DNA from: Chryseobacterium phosphatilyticum
Lineage (GTDB): Bacteria > Bacteroidota > Bacteroidia > Flavobacteriales > Weeksellaceae
Direction: 5' to 3'
NCBI RefSeq assembly: GCF_002899825.2
Contig: NZ_PPED02000008.1
Location: forward strand, 54,295-118,294
DNA length: 64,000 nt
Below the pieces are notes generated by a model. That model was given only the letters and a program-made list of their open reading frames with translations. It had not been told where the DNA came from and searched no databases. The position numbers and the translations under genes are program-made. Below are positions 17,759 through 25,159 of this stretch, one piece after another. Numbering within the stretch: position 1 is the stretch's first letter; the number at the start of each line of letters is the position of its first letter.

Positions 17759-17772
17759 AATGATTCACCATT

Positions 17773-18449
17773 TCATTCCTGTTTTTTACACCTAAAATAC
17801 CCATACACCAAAGCAGGCAGTACAACGACCTGAAATAAAAAAACAAGTAGTGAAGGAATCCCTTCAAGATGACTATCATTCGCCTTCATAAAAAGTTGCT
17901 TGCCTAACGGACCATTGGAGAATACCACAATATTAAAGAAATTCCAGCCCAAATGAAGACCTATAGGGAGGTACAGGGATTTCGTTTTAGCAAAAGATAT
18001 AGCCAGCATCCACCCAAAGATGAAGGTCATTACAAAAATAATTCCCATCTGGAAAGGATTTCCGAAGGCATTGTAAGAAAACCAGTGGTAAATCCCGAAG
18101 CAGACAGCAGATAAAAGGCAGGCTTTTGTAGTTCCCCATTTTTCAATAACAAGATAAAGTAGGGCTCCTCTGAAAAGTAATTCTTCAAACAATACAGACT
18201 TCAAAACCCACCATAAGCTTTTTAAAGCAGCAAAGAATGTCAATTGTTTATTCAGGATCCATCCGTTACTGATGAATGCGGTTGTCATCATATGATAAAG
18301 ACTGCATATTATTGCTGCCAAAAGAAAACCTGCACCCAATATATCATTCTTGTTGGGTTAGGTTTAATTCCTAAAACAGAAAGATCCTTTTTTACAGTAA
18401 ATTTAAGAAGGAGCCATGAAATGATAAGCTCAATGATAATTCCAATCAT
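17773..18449 (-). pseudogene. CPBP-family membrane protease gene, apparently frameshifted
   Basis: The long part (17773-18339) encodes a CPBP (CAAX protease/bacteriocin-processing) domain with EELLFR and GLHLGWNFFN motifs and several membrane helices. Upstream, an ATG at 18449 opens another frame encoding a hydrophobic N-terminus (MIGIIIELIISWLLLKF, then DLSVLGIKPNPTR), just what precedes the core in intact family members. The two frames need a one-base shift at about 18340-18365; the downstream frame has a stop there and no good ATG (only TTG at 18339). The joined product would have about 225 residues. Either the gene is broken or the assembly has an indel. Confidence 0.7.
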
Positions 18450-18636
18450 GGTTAAAAGTTTTAGTTGAATGAAAGTTGTATTTCATTGATAGCTAATGTA
18501 ATAAAAAAGAAAATAGGATGGTTCAATTCCTTTTATAAGTAATTTGTTTAAAGTAACGATGAAATATTAATTCTTAGCTTCAGTCTCTTCTAAAAAAAGA
18601 CTAATTTTAAAATTCAATCATAAACAAAAAGCATTC

Positions 18637-19323
18637 ATGAACAAAACTTTTGCAGATCATGTCATTGAATTTAATAAAAATCTAAGCTACACAGGAAATC
18701 TTCCTGAAGGCTTTGAAATATTGAATCCATATTTGGATAATCCGGAAACAATGGTCGTGATGCAAAAGTTTTATCACAAATATTATAACGATTCCAACAA
18801 AAGGAAATTTATCATAGGAATCAATCCCAGCCGCCATGGAGCAGGGGTTACAGGAGTTCCGTTTACCGATACCAAAAGGCTGGAAAGTGTATGTGGTATC
18901 AAAATGAATTCAGCCCGTACCCATGAGGTTTCTTCAGTTTTTATGTATGAAATGATTGCAGAGTATGGTGGTGCAAATAAATTCTATACAGATATTTATA
19001 TCAATTCCCCATTTCCTTTAGCTATTGTAAGAAAAACAAAGACTGGATTGCTGAATGCCAATTATTACGATGACAAAAAACTTTTTGAGTCGGTAAAAGA
19101 GTTCATGATTGATTCTTTGAAGAAACATATCAGCCTTAATGTCGATATCTCAGAGGTATTTATCCTGGGGAAAAAGAATGCCAATTTTATTTCTCAACTG
19201 AATAAAGAAGCAAAACTGTTTGATAAAATGACTGTCCTCGAGCATCCACGGTATATTCAGCAATATAAATCAAAAGAAAAACAATTGTATATCGATAAAT
19301 ATATTCTGGCGTTGAAAAAATAA
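18637..19323 (+). CDS. SMUG2-like uracil-DNA glycosylase family protein (DUF4918)
   Basis: The 228-residue protein belongs to the uracil-DNA glycosylase superfamily, close to SMUG2/DUF4918 proteins of Bacteroidota. The active-site loop IIGINPSRHGAGVTGVPFTDTKRL (residues about 59-82) is the family signature, and FILGKKNANF with the later VLEHPRYIQQY resembles the C-terminal DNA-insertion part. It should excise damaged or deaminated bases. It stands alone, divergent from the CPBP gene. Confidence 0.82.
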   Translation: MNKTFADHVIEFNKNLSYTGNLPEGFEILNPYLDNPETMVVMQKFYHKYYNDSNKRKFIIGINPSRHGAGVTGVPFTDTKRLESVCGIKMNSARTHEVSSVFMYEMIAEYGGANKFYTDIYINSPFPLAIVRKTKTGLLNANYYDDKKLFESVKEFMIDSLKKHISLNVDISEVFILGKKNANFISQLNKEAKLFDKMTVLEHPRYIQQYKSKEKQLYIDKYILALKK

Positions 19324-19326
19324 AAA

Positions 19327-19352
19327 TCCCCCAATCATCAATGATCGAGGGA
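19327..19352 (-). terminator. terminator of the 19413 gene (- strand)
   Basis: Read on the - strand, a TCCC...GGGA stem with an inner ATCAT/ATGAT pairing is followed by TTTTTATTTTTT. It lies between two convergent genes. Confidence 0.55.
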
Positions 19353-19412
19353 ATTCCCATTCATGTATTAGAATCTATCGGGACTGTGTGACTTATGTGA
19401 AAAATTTTAATC

Positions 19413-20234
19413 TTATTCTTTTATAATTTTGGTAGACTCTGTTGCTGTTTTAATGAAATAAATACCTTTAGGGAACTCTGAAATATTTATTTCGTTCACA
19501 CCTTTTTTGATTTGTAAACTTTGTAGCAATTTTCCATCCTGACTGTACACCTGAGCCTCAGAATTTTTTTCTGTTTTGATTGAAAGTAATCCGCTTGTAG
19601 GATTTGGATAAGCACTTATGTTTTTATCGGAAGTTTTTGCTTCAGAAGTTCCTAACACAATGTTGCTGTCTTTTACCCACGTGAAAGCATCAAGAGCTAC
19701 ATATCTAAACGCTCCCCCTACGGTTAGTTGCAGTTCGTCAATAACGATGTTTGAGTAATTCTGGCCATTTAAGTTGGTAAGATCAAGAAGTGTGTATCCG
19801 TTCGTAGTTCCCAAGCTTGTTGCGAAACCCGTCGTTTTGGTTTGGGTAAACTTCGTTACCCCACTTAGTTTTCCGGTTACAGTCAGTGTTCCACTTACAT
19901 TGAGATCCAGATTCAATGCTGAAAGATACATCCAGAACCTGTTTACCTTAAATAAATTTGAAGTAGTCTTAATGCTGAAAGATGGTGGAGATTGAGTATC
20001 GTTGGAATTGTCAATATATCTGTTGTCATTTGCTGTTCCGCTCCAACCGGTTCCCGGGAAATTTCCCTGGATGTCAAAAACACTGACATGCGAAATGATA
20101 TTGAAAATGACCCCATTGTCAGTGAAGTTTGTACTTCCGTGTGATTCCGTTTCAAATTGTTCTGTACTGGTCTGCCCAAATGAGAAAATTGAAATGAGCA
20201 GACTACAAATTGTTAAAAGAGTAGTGCTTTTCAT
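19413..20234 (-). CDS. secreted T9SS cargo protein of unknown function
   Basis: The 273-residue protein has a signal peptide (TICSLLISIFSFGQ) and a C-terminal type A sorting domain that begins at ISAYPNPTSG and ends in FIKTATESTKIIKE. The region between, about residues 25-190, is rich in Ser, Thr and Asn, reads as beta-rich (SGTLTVTGKLSG, NIVIDELQLTVGG) and has no recognised catalytic motif. It may be a carbohydrate-binding or adhesive domain. Its start lies 36 bases after the tail-collar gene on the same strand, so they could share a transcript. Confidence 0.75.
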   Translation of the reverse strand: MKSTTLLTICSLLISIFSFGQTSTEQFETESHGSTNFTDNGVIFNIISHVSVFDIQGNFPGTGWSGTANDNRYIDNSNDTQSPPSFSIKTTSNLFKVNRFWMYLSALNLDLNVSGTLTVTGKLSGVTKFTQTKTTGFATSLGTTNGYTLLDLTNLNGQNYSNIVIDELQLTVGGAFRYVALDAFTWVKDSNIVLGTSEAKTSDKNISAYPNPTSGLLSIKTEKNSEAQVYSQDGKLLQSLQIKKGVNEINISEFPKGIYFIKTATESTKIIKE

Positions 20235-20270
20235 AATTTTTTTGTTTTAAATGTTAGGTTATTGTGAATA

Positions 20271-20822
20271 TTAATCTCTTGGAGGGTAAATACCTTCAAC
20301 GCAGATGATATAATTTAAACCCAGATAAGGAGGCATATTATTTACGGGTAAATTTTGCCCTACATATACAATACTTTGTGCATTAATCGCAGTGTCTGGG
20401 TTTGCATTGTTGACATAGCTTGTAACAGCATTGAAATCTCTTCCTACCTGGTTTCCTGTAATGGCAATAGATGTTGTGGCGCTAGGAGTTGATGAATTGG
20501 CATTTTTGTTAGCAACTTTCAGCTGAAACCCACTTCCAAGGCTTGGCATATTGGATGCTAAAAGAGTGTTTTGTGTAGTACCGGCTACCACTCCCAAAGG
20601 ATAAAACTGGTTAGCATTTACATTTCCCGCTCCCAAAGCCATACGCCCTTTTAAGTTAGGTAAAGCGAATGTTGTAATACCGTCTCCACCATAAGTTGTT
20701 CCTAAAATAGAAAATAAAGCTGAATTTCTTGAAATAGCGATTAAACTTCCGTCGCAAAACATCCACCCTCTAGGCGCGAAATTTCCCGCAAATAATTTTA
20801 CAATTCCAATGTATTCTTCCAT
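20271..20822 (-). CDS. tail-collar domain (microcystin-dependent-like) protein
   Basis: The 183-residue protein starts with IGIVKLFAGNFAPRGWMFCDG and continues with SILGTTYGGDGITTFALPNLKGR, the signature of the phage tail-collar domain found in bacterial MdpB-like proteins. The C-terminal half is Asn/Ser/Thr-rich and ends with PPYLGLNYIICVEGIYP. No other phage gene is near, so this is the chromosomal stand-alone type. The function of such proteins is not settled. Its 5' leader matches those of two secreted-peptide genes about 20 kb away. Confidence 0.87.
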   Translation of the reverse strand: MEEYIGIVKLFAGNFAPRGWMFCDGSLIAISRNSALFSILGTTYGGDGITTFALPNLKGRMALGAGNVNANQFYPLGVVAGTTQNTLLASNMPSLGSGFQLKVANKNANSSTPSATTSIAITGNQVGRDFNAVTSYVNNANPDTAINAQSIVYVGQNLPVNNMPPYLGLNYIICVEGIYPPRD

Positions 20823-20882
20823 GATAAATAGTTTTTCAGGTTTTTAATTTTCCTACTCTTTTTTGGCTTTTCGGACTTCGCC
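20823..20882 (-). promoter_or_regulatory. conserved 5' leader, copy 1 (tail-collar gene)
   Basis: On the - strand the leader reads GGCGAAGTCCGAAAAGCC, then five A, then AGAGTAGGAAAA, and ends with GAAAAACTATTTATC directly before the ATG. Copies 2 (40112-40162) and 3 (42607-42658) have the same blocks at nearly the same spacing. The outer GGC/GCC here is AGC/GCT in the other copies, a paired change. Confidence 0.7.
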
Positions 20883-21023
20883 ATAAGGTTTGTTTAAGTA
20901 AGTCAAAGGAACAACGAATAGAAAAACAGAACTAGAGTAGAAAATACCAAATTAAAGATTCCGTATTTCTACGTAAAGGGAATCTTATAAAAGGTTTTCT
21001 ATAATGGAAATTGTTATCTTTAA

Positions 21024-21056
21024 GTTTCTCTGATAGAGCTGTATTTAGTATTTTTG
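21024..21056 (+). promoter_or_regulatory. promoter of the 21079 crotonase gene
   Basis: A full -7 box TATTTTTG (21049-21056) lies 22 bases before the start codon, and a TTTC at 21024-21027 sits at about the -33 distance. The -7 match is perfect and the -33 is weak. Confidence 0.5.
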
Positions 21057-21078
21057 TAAGAATCCAATAAAAATTAAA

Positions 21079-21843
21079 ATGAACGAATTCGTAGCATCAG
21101 AAATTAAAAATAATATCGCCGAAATTACATTCGGAACTCCAAAAAGCAATTCTCTTCCCGGAGCTATTTTAGAAAAATTGGCTCATACCATTTTAGAAGA
21201 AGGAGCTAAGGGTGAAGTAAAAGCTATTTTAGTAAAAAGTGAAGGCGAAAAAGCTTTTTGTGCAGGTGCAAGTTTTGATGAACTTTTAGCTATTGACGAG
21301 CTGGAAGCTTCTACACAATTTTTTGGTGGTTTTGCCAAAGTTTTAAATGCCATGAGAAACTGTGGAAAGATTGTAGTGGTAAGAGTACAGGGAAAAACTA
21401 CCGGTGGAGGAGTAGGAATTGCCTGTGGAGCAGATTACTGTTTTGCGACAAAAGATTCGGCTTTAGCACTTACCGAGATTAATTTAGGAATCGGTCCTTT
21501 TGTTATCGGCCCTTATGTAGAAAGAAAAATAGGAAAATCACAGTTTTCTGCAATGGCTATTGATGCTGACTTCAGGTCTGCAGAATGGGCTGAACAACAC
21601 AATGTATATCATTCTGTTTCAGACAACATTATGGAAATGGACGAAAAGCTGGAGAAGTTTATGCATACATTAGCGTCAAGAAGCAGCGATGCATTGGCGT
21701 TGATTAAGAAAGTTTCATGGGAAGGCACAGATCATTTCAATGAATTGATGCCGGCAAGAATTCATATGAGTGCGAGTCTGATTTTAGAAGATTCTGCAAA
21801 AAAAAATATTGAAGCTATTAAAGAAAGATTGAGAGCAAAATAG
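21079..21843 (+). CDS. enoyl-CoA hydratase/isomerase family protein, PaaF candidate with one catalytic Glu missing
   Basis: This 254-residue crotonase is the only other enoyl-CoA hydratase in the window, and the paa cluster lacks a clear paaF (2,3-dehydroadipyl-CoA hydratase). Oxyanion segments KAFCAGASFDEL and GKTTGGGVGIACGAD are present. Aligned without gaps to ordinary hydratases, the first catalytic Glu is G113 while the second is kept (E133 in LTEINLG). A standard two-Glu hydration is therefore doubtful; an isomerase or one-base mechanism is possible. It has its own promoter and terminator 3.4 kb after paaZ. Confidence 0.75.
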   Translation: MNEFVASEIKNNIAEITFGTPKSNSLPGAILEKLAHTILEEGAKGEVKAILVKSEGEKAFCAGASFDELLAIDELEASTQFFGGFAKVLNAMRNCGKIVVVRVQGKTTGGGVGIACGADYCFATKDSALALTEINLGIGPFVIGPYVERKIGKSQFSAMAIDADFRSAEWAEQHNVYHSVSDNIMEMDEKLEKFMHTLASRSSDALALIKKVSWEGTDHFNELMPARIHMSASLILEDSAKKNIEAIKERLRAK

Positions 21844-21865
21844 TTCTTAATTTTTAAACATACTC

Positions 21866-21893
21866 AGCCGTTGATTACTTCAGCGGCTTTTTT
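21866..21893 (+). terminator. terminator after the crotonase gene
   Basis: AGCCGTTGA / TCAGCGGCT (one G-T pair) with a 5-base loop is followed by six T. Confidence 0.85.
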
Positions 21894-21904
21894 CATTCAT
21901 TCCC

Positions 21905-22423
21905 TCAAAATGATTCAAGAGTAAGAACTTCCTTGCTATACTTTAAATAAGTTACCATTACCCTTGTTCCTTTTTCATATTGATAATAAGCTGTTTTCTC
22001 AACAGGGAGCCTTATTTTGTCTCCTTTATGGCATCCCGCAAAAGTAAGGATGTATTCATCACCTTCCGTCTTATGTTTGGAAATAATAATACTTTTCAAT
22101 CTGTTTTTACCATTTTTAATATCCTTTTTCCATCTCCCTTTCAAATATTGATAGATAAGCCGGTGTATCAAATAAAAAAACAGATAAAATGCTACTGCAA
22201 CACCAATAAATAAAATATAATGATAGTATTTGAAATTCTTAAACTCGTTTTTCAAAAAATAAGCGGCCATAAGCATTATTATCATCATAACAGCAAGGAC
22301 AACCCCTGAGAAATCTTTGAAAAAATCTCTTTTATGGCGGGTTATCCTGTTGACCTCTTCCTCGCTTAAAGGAATATTTTCCTGCAAATGTACTTGAGAA
22401 TAATCAATGATAACTTTTGTCAT
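21905..22423 (-). CDS. two-helix membrane protein, unknown function
   Basis: This 172-residue protein is not recognised. After a charged N-terminus (SEEEVNRITRHKRDF) come two hydrophobic segments at about residues 37-56 and 65-85, then a basic stretch and a C-terminal soluble domain of about 75 residues with beta-like strands (EYILTFAGCHKGDKIRLPV, RVMVTYLKYSKEVLTLE). The ATG at 22423 is chosen because the frame further upstream runs through AT-rich divergent promoter DNA. It is divergent from the membrane gene at 22622. Confidence 0.7.
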   Translation of the reverse strand: MTKVIIDYSQVHLQENIPLSEEEVNRITRHKRDFFKDFSGVVLAVMMIIMLMAAYFLKNEFKNFKYYHYILFIGVAVAFYLFFYLIHRLIYQYLKGRWKKDIKNGKNRLKSIIISKHKTEGDEYILTFAGCHKGDKIRLPVEKTAYYQYEKGTRVMVTYLKYSKEVLTLESF

Positions 22424-22573
22424 AATAAGATAATTAAACTGGGAAGTTATTCTTTCGTTTACTTTCCCGGGATGAATACTCGTCAGTTTAGTAATTTCTA
22501 TCTTTTTGATAATCTTAAAGTTAAAAATTATAAGATTATCTGGAAAAAAAATCAGTATTACTTTAAAATTTAT

Positions 22574-22615
22574 TTTGCAGTTTAAAAATAAATTATAACT
22601 TTGTAATTCAAAGTT
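22574..22615 (+). promoter_or_regulatory. promoter with overlapping palindromic operator, copy 1
   Basis: TTTG (22574-22577), 18 bases, then TAACTTTG (22596-22603) is a full Bacteroidota promoter for the 22622 gene. The palindrome AACTTTG-TAATT-CAAAGTT (22597-22615) overlaps the -7 box and the start-site region. A near copy with the same 5-base spacer lies at 23624-23641. Both surround the winged-helix gene at 23312, the likely repressor. Confidence 0.7.
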
Positions 22616-22621
22616 CTTTTT

Positions 22622-23239
22622 ATGGATACTAAAAATTATCACGAAGATTTATCCCATATCCGTTCTATGATGGAACGTTCTTCCCGATTTATTTCTTTGA
22701 GTGGCTTATCCGGAGTTGTTGCCGGAGTGGTAGCTCTTCTTGGAGCCGGATATGCTTATTATCTTATGGAAAGTGCAAAAGTAGGTTCTGTTTACGACGG
22801 TAAACTTACTTATAGTCCGGATTTAGTTCAGGAACTAGTGATAACGGGACTTGTTGTTTTAGTTATTGCAGTCTTCAGCGGATATATTTTTACTGCCAAC
22901 AAAAGTAAAAAGAAAGGACTGAAAATCTGGGATGCTACCACCAAACGGCTTATTGTTACATTTTCAGTTCCATTAGCAGCAGGTGGCATTTTTTGTGCTG
23001 CCCTTATCTTTCATCATTTATTTGTGTGGATTGCACCTGCGACATTGATTTTCTATGGTTTAGCCTTAGTCAGTGCTGAGAGATATACGTTACCGGACAT
23101 AAAATATCTGGGTTATTGTGAGATTGTCCTGGGACTGATGGCTACATTTATATTAGGATGGGGGCTTGTTTTCTGGTCGGTCGGATTTGGTGTTTTGCAT
23201 ATTGTTTATGGGCTGATTATGCATAAAAAATATAAATAA
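22622..23239 (+). CDS. multi-pass membrane protein linked to a winged-helix regulator
   Basis: The 205-residue protein has a charged N-terminus (residues 1-20, NYHEDLSHIRSMMERSSRF) and about five or six hydrophobic helices (near residues 25-45, 70-90, 105-125, 130-145, 160-180, 182-200). No motif of known function is seen. The next gene is a small winged-helix regulator, and an operator-like palindrome overlaps this gene's promoter, so it is probably the regulator's target. Confidence 0.75.
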   Translation: MDTKNYHEDLSHIRSMMERSSRFISLSGLSGVVAGVVALLGAGYAYYLMESAKVGSVYDGKLTYSPDLVQELVITGLVVLVIAVFSGYIFTANKSKKKGLKIWDATTKRLIVTFSVPLAAGGIFCAALIFHHLFVWIAPATLIFYGLALVSAERYTLPDIKYLGYCEIVLGLMATFILGWGLVFWSVGFGVLHIVYGLIMHKKYK

Positions 23240-23311
23240 AAGCTAAATTTGCAGCTCTTGAGTCGTTGGTTTCCATAGCCTGTTGTCTTAGGTCTGTACT
23301 ATTCCCTTATT

Positions 23312-23602
23312 ATGATAAAAATAAATCAACTCAATAAAGAATTTGAAAGTCGTGTAAGACTGGGCATTATGTCTGTTCTTATGGTGAATGATTGGGTTGA
23401 CTTTTCCGAAATGAAGGGGCTATTGGAAATTACAGATGGGAATCTGGCCAGTCACAATAATGCCTTGGAAAAAAACGGATATATTGAAGTGAAAAAAGAG
23501 TTTGTAGGAAAGAAACCCAAAACTTCGTATCGTGTGACACAGAGTGGAAGACAGGCTTTTACGGATCATTTGGATGCTCTTGAAAAATTATTGGGACGAT
23601 AG
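23312..23602 (+). CDS. single-domain winged-helix transcriptional regulator (HTH_34 type)
   Basis: The 96-residue protein is a MarR/ArsR-like winged helix without a sensor domain. FESRVRLGIMSVLMVNDWVDF opens the fold, LLEITDGNLASHNNALEKNGYI is the helix-turn-helix with its recognition helix, and KKPKTSYRVTQSGRQAF forms the wing and last helix. It fits the PF13601-type family common in Bacteroidota. It lies between two copies of ACTTTG-N5-CAAAGT, one before the upstream membrane gene and one before the downstream one, which suggests autoregulation of the neighbourhood. Confidence 0.85.
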   Translation: MIKINQLNKEFESRVRLGIMSVLMVNDWVDFSEMKGLLEITDGNLASHNNALEKNGYIEVKKEFVGKKPKTSYRVTQSGRQAFTDHLDALEKLLGR

Positions 23603-23622
23603 TCCTATATTTTTTTGAGAAT

Positions 23623-23641
23623 TAACTTTGAATCACAAAGT
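23623..23641 (+). promoter_or_regulatory. palindromic operator with -7 box, copy 2
   Basis: TAACTTTG (23623-23630) is a perfect -7 box, and ACTTTG-AATCA-CAAAGT (23625-23641) is the same palindrome as in copy 1, with the same 5-base spacer. No clear -33 box is seen. It lies upstream of the 23668 gene. Confidence 0.65.
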
Positions 23642-23667
23642 ACTTTATAATTTAAAACTTAAATGAA

Positions 23668-23958
23668 ATGATAACACAAAAACAAAAAACAGTTACAATT
23701 TATGCCCTTCCATTGGTTTTACTGTGTATTCCATTGCTGGGAAATCTATTTTCTAAAGAAATAAACTGGTCCGTTTCAGATTTTCTGATAGCAGGAGCTT
23801 TACTCTTTACAACAGCTTTTTTGATCAATCTGGTCAGAAACAGAATCAAAAAACAAAGTCAGAAAGTTTTGATCTGCATTCTCATTTTGTTGGCTCTTGC
23901 ATTGATCTGGATCGAACTTGCGGTAGGAATTTTCGGAAGTCCATTTGCCGGAAGCTAA
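23668..23958 (+). CDS. small membrane protein, three hydrophobic segments
   Basis: The 96-residue protein has hydrophobic segments near residues 10-26, 38-56 and 70-92, with a basic loop RNRIKKQSQK between the second and third. It is not recognised. It begins a run of small membrane-protein genes behind the winged-helix regulator and an operator copy, so it is likely under the same control. Confidence 0.7.
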   Translation: MITQKQKTVTIYALPLVLLCIPLLGNLFSKEINWSVSDFLIAGALLFTTAFLINLVRNRIKKQSQKVLICILILLALALIWIELAVGIFGSPFAGS

Positions 23959-23988
23959 AATTGGTTTTTTAATTAATTCTAAATAATA

Positions 23989-24288
23989 ATGATAAAAGAT
24001 TCAGAAATAATAGATCTAGGCAAGGCCGTATTTGGTTTTTTTTTTTCAATGGGAACTCTTTGTCTTTTAGGAGCACTCGTGACAAAGAATGATTGGTTTG
24101 CCGGAGCTGGCTATTTGTTAATCATTTTTGGAGTACCAGTCAACATATTATGCATACTTGGTTTTTTGACATATGGTGTTATAAATACATCAAGATTCAA
24201 AGAATGTATAATAGCCATACTCATTTTGACAGCCAACATTCCTATTGCATTCATTTACACTATTGTAGGTCTTAGTCTTTTCGATTAA
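23989..24288 (+). CDS. small membrane protein, three hydrophobic segments
   Basis: The 99-residue protein has hydrophobic segments at about residues 10-30, 36-62 and 70-95 and few charged residues. It follows the previous gene by 30 bases and is probably part of the same transcript. No family is recognised. A run of ten T at about 24040 lies inside the gene, a site prone to slippage. Confidence 0.65.
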   Translation: MIKDSEIIDLGKAVFGFFFSMGTLCLLGALVTKNDWFAGAGYLLIIFGVPVNILCILGFLTYGVINTSRFKECIIAILILTANIPIAFIYTIVGLSLFD

Positions 24289-24313
24289 TATCCATAAATA
24301 TATCAATACTATT

Positions 24314-24799
24314 ATGAAAAAAATACGCGTTCAGTTTCTGCTTTTTGTGTACGATAAAACTCAAAAACTATACAGGAAATACTTTAAAAAGAAAAAAAGA
24401 CAATGGCAGTTCAATGAAAAACAGCTGCTGGAATTTCAGGAAGATTCTCTGGGAAGAAAATTGGGAGAATTCTACAGAAAGCATGGGTTTTCAATGATTC
24501 CCAAAATGGAAAACCATGATGTACACCATCTGATTACAGGTTGCGGAACCCATTTCGAAGATGAAATTGCCATGCAGTATCTTCTTTTAGGAAATGGTAA
24601 GCTTAATGCACACCTTTTGGCTGCAATCGTTTTAGGAACAATTATCCTACCTGAATATGTGAAAATTTATATCAAAGCCTATAAAAAGGGGCAGAATATG
24701 CGTGCTTTCCATCATTGGGATTTTGAAGGGCTGTTGAGCCAGAAGTATGAACATGTAATGGACTTTATTCAACAGAAAGAAACTATTGTTCTTCATTAA
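24314..24799 (+). CDS. Coq4-like protein
   Basis: The 161-residue protein resembles COQ4, a factor of quinone biosynthesis in eukaryotes and some bacteria. The metal-binding motif HDVHHLITGCGTHFEDE (HDxxH-x11-E pattern) starts near residue 75. The order helix, motif, then hydrophobic LLAAIVLGTIILPEYVKIY fits the family. Flavobacteria make menaquinone and not ubiquinone, so a literal COQ4 role is unlikely. It lies within the run of membrane-protein genes. Confidence 0.65.
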   Translation: MKKIRVQFLLFVYDKTQKLYRKYFKKKKRQWQFNEKQLLEFQEDSLGRKLGEFYRKHGFSMIPKMENHDVHHLITGCGTHFEDEIAMQYLLLGNGKLNAHLLAAIVLGTIILPEYVKIYIKAYKKGQNMRAFHHWDFEGLLSQKYEHVMDFIQQKETIVLH

Positions 24800-24802
24800 A
24801 AC

Positions 24803-25129
24803 ATGTATCTGATGAGAAAAATAAAATTCAGTCCACTTGGGAAAAGGTCTTTCATCCTTTCGTTTCTGTTGGGAACGCTTCTATTGGTTGCGTTTTGGTT
24901 GATAAGAGCAGAATTTTTTATTGAACTTGGCTTTTATTATGTACTTGTAACCGCTGTGATCAATATGTTTATTCTTTTGCATGAGCTTATTATCTATCTT
25001 ACTGACGTTTCAGACCAGAAGGCATCCGGCAATTCAGTTCTCCTTTTGCTTGTCAATATTCCGATAACAGCCTTATACCTCTATATAATGACACAGTTCA
25101 CCTGGATCGATGAGGTTCTCAAAATTTAA
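24803..25129 (+). CDS. small membrane protein
   Basis: The 108-residue protein has a basic N-terminus (RKIKFSPLGKRS) and three hydrophobic segments, near residues 14-32, 38-65 and 80-97. It starts 3 bases after the Coq4-like stop, so the two are tightly coupled. It is not recognised beyond being a membrane protein. Confidence 0.65.
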   Translation: MYLMRKIKFSPLGKRSFILSFLLGTLLLVAFWLIRAEFFIELGFYYVLVTAVINMFILLHELIIYLTDVSDQKASGNSVLLLLVNIPITALYLYIMTQFTWIDEVLKI

Positions 25130-25159
25130 TTCTTTCAATCTTTTAAATATTCAAATCTC

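Noticed and set aside
20271..20822. Prophage remnant suggested by the tail-collar domain
   Set aside because: No other phage gene is near; stand-alone tail-collar proteins are common in bacterial chromosomes.
22424..22642. N-terminal extension of the - strand membrane protein
   Set aside because: It crosses the divergent promoter and operator of the 22622 gene and is AT-rich text with no domain.
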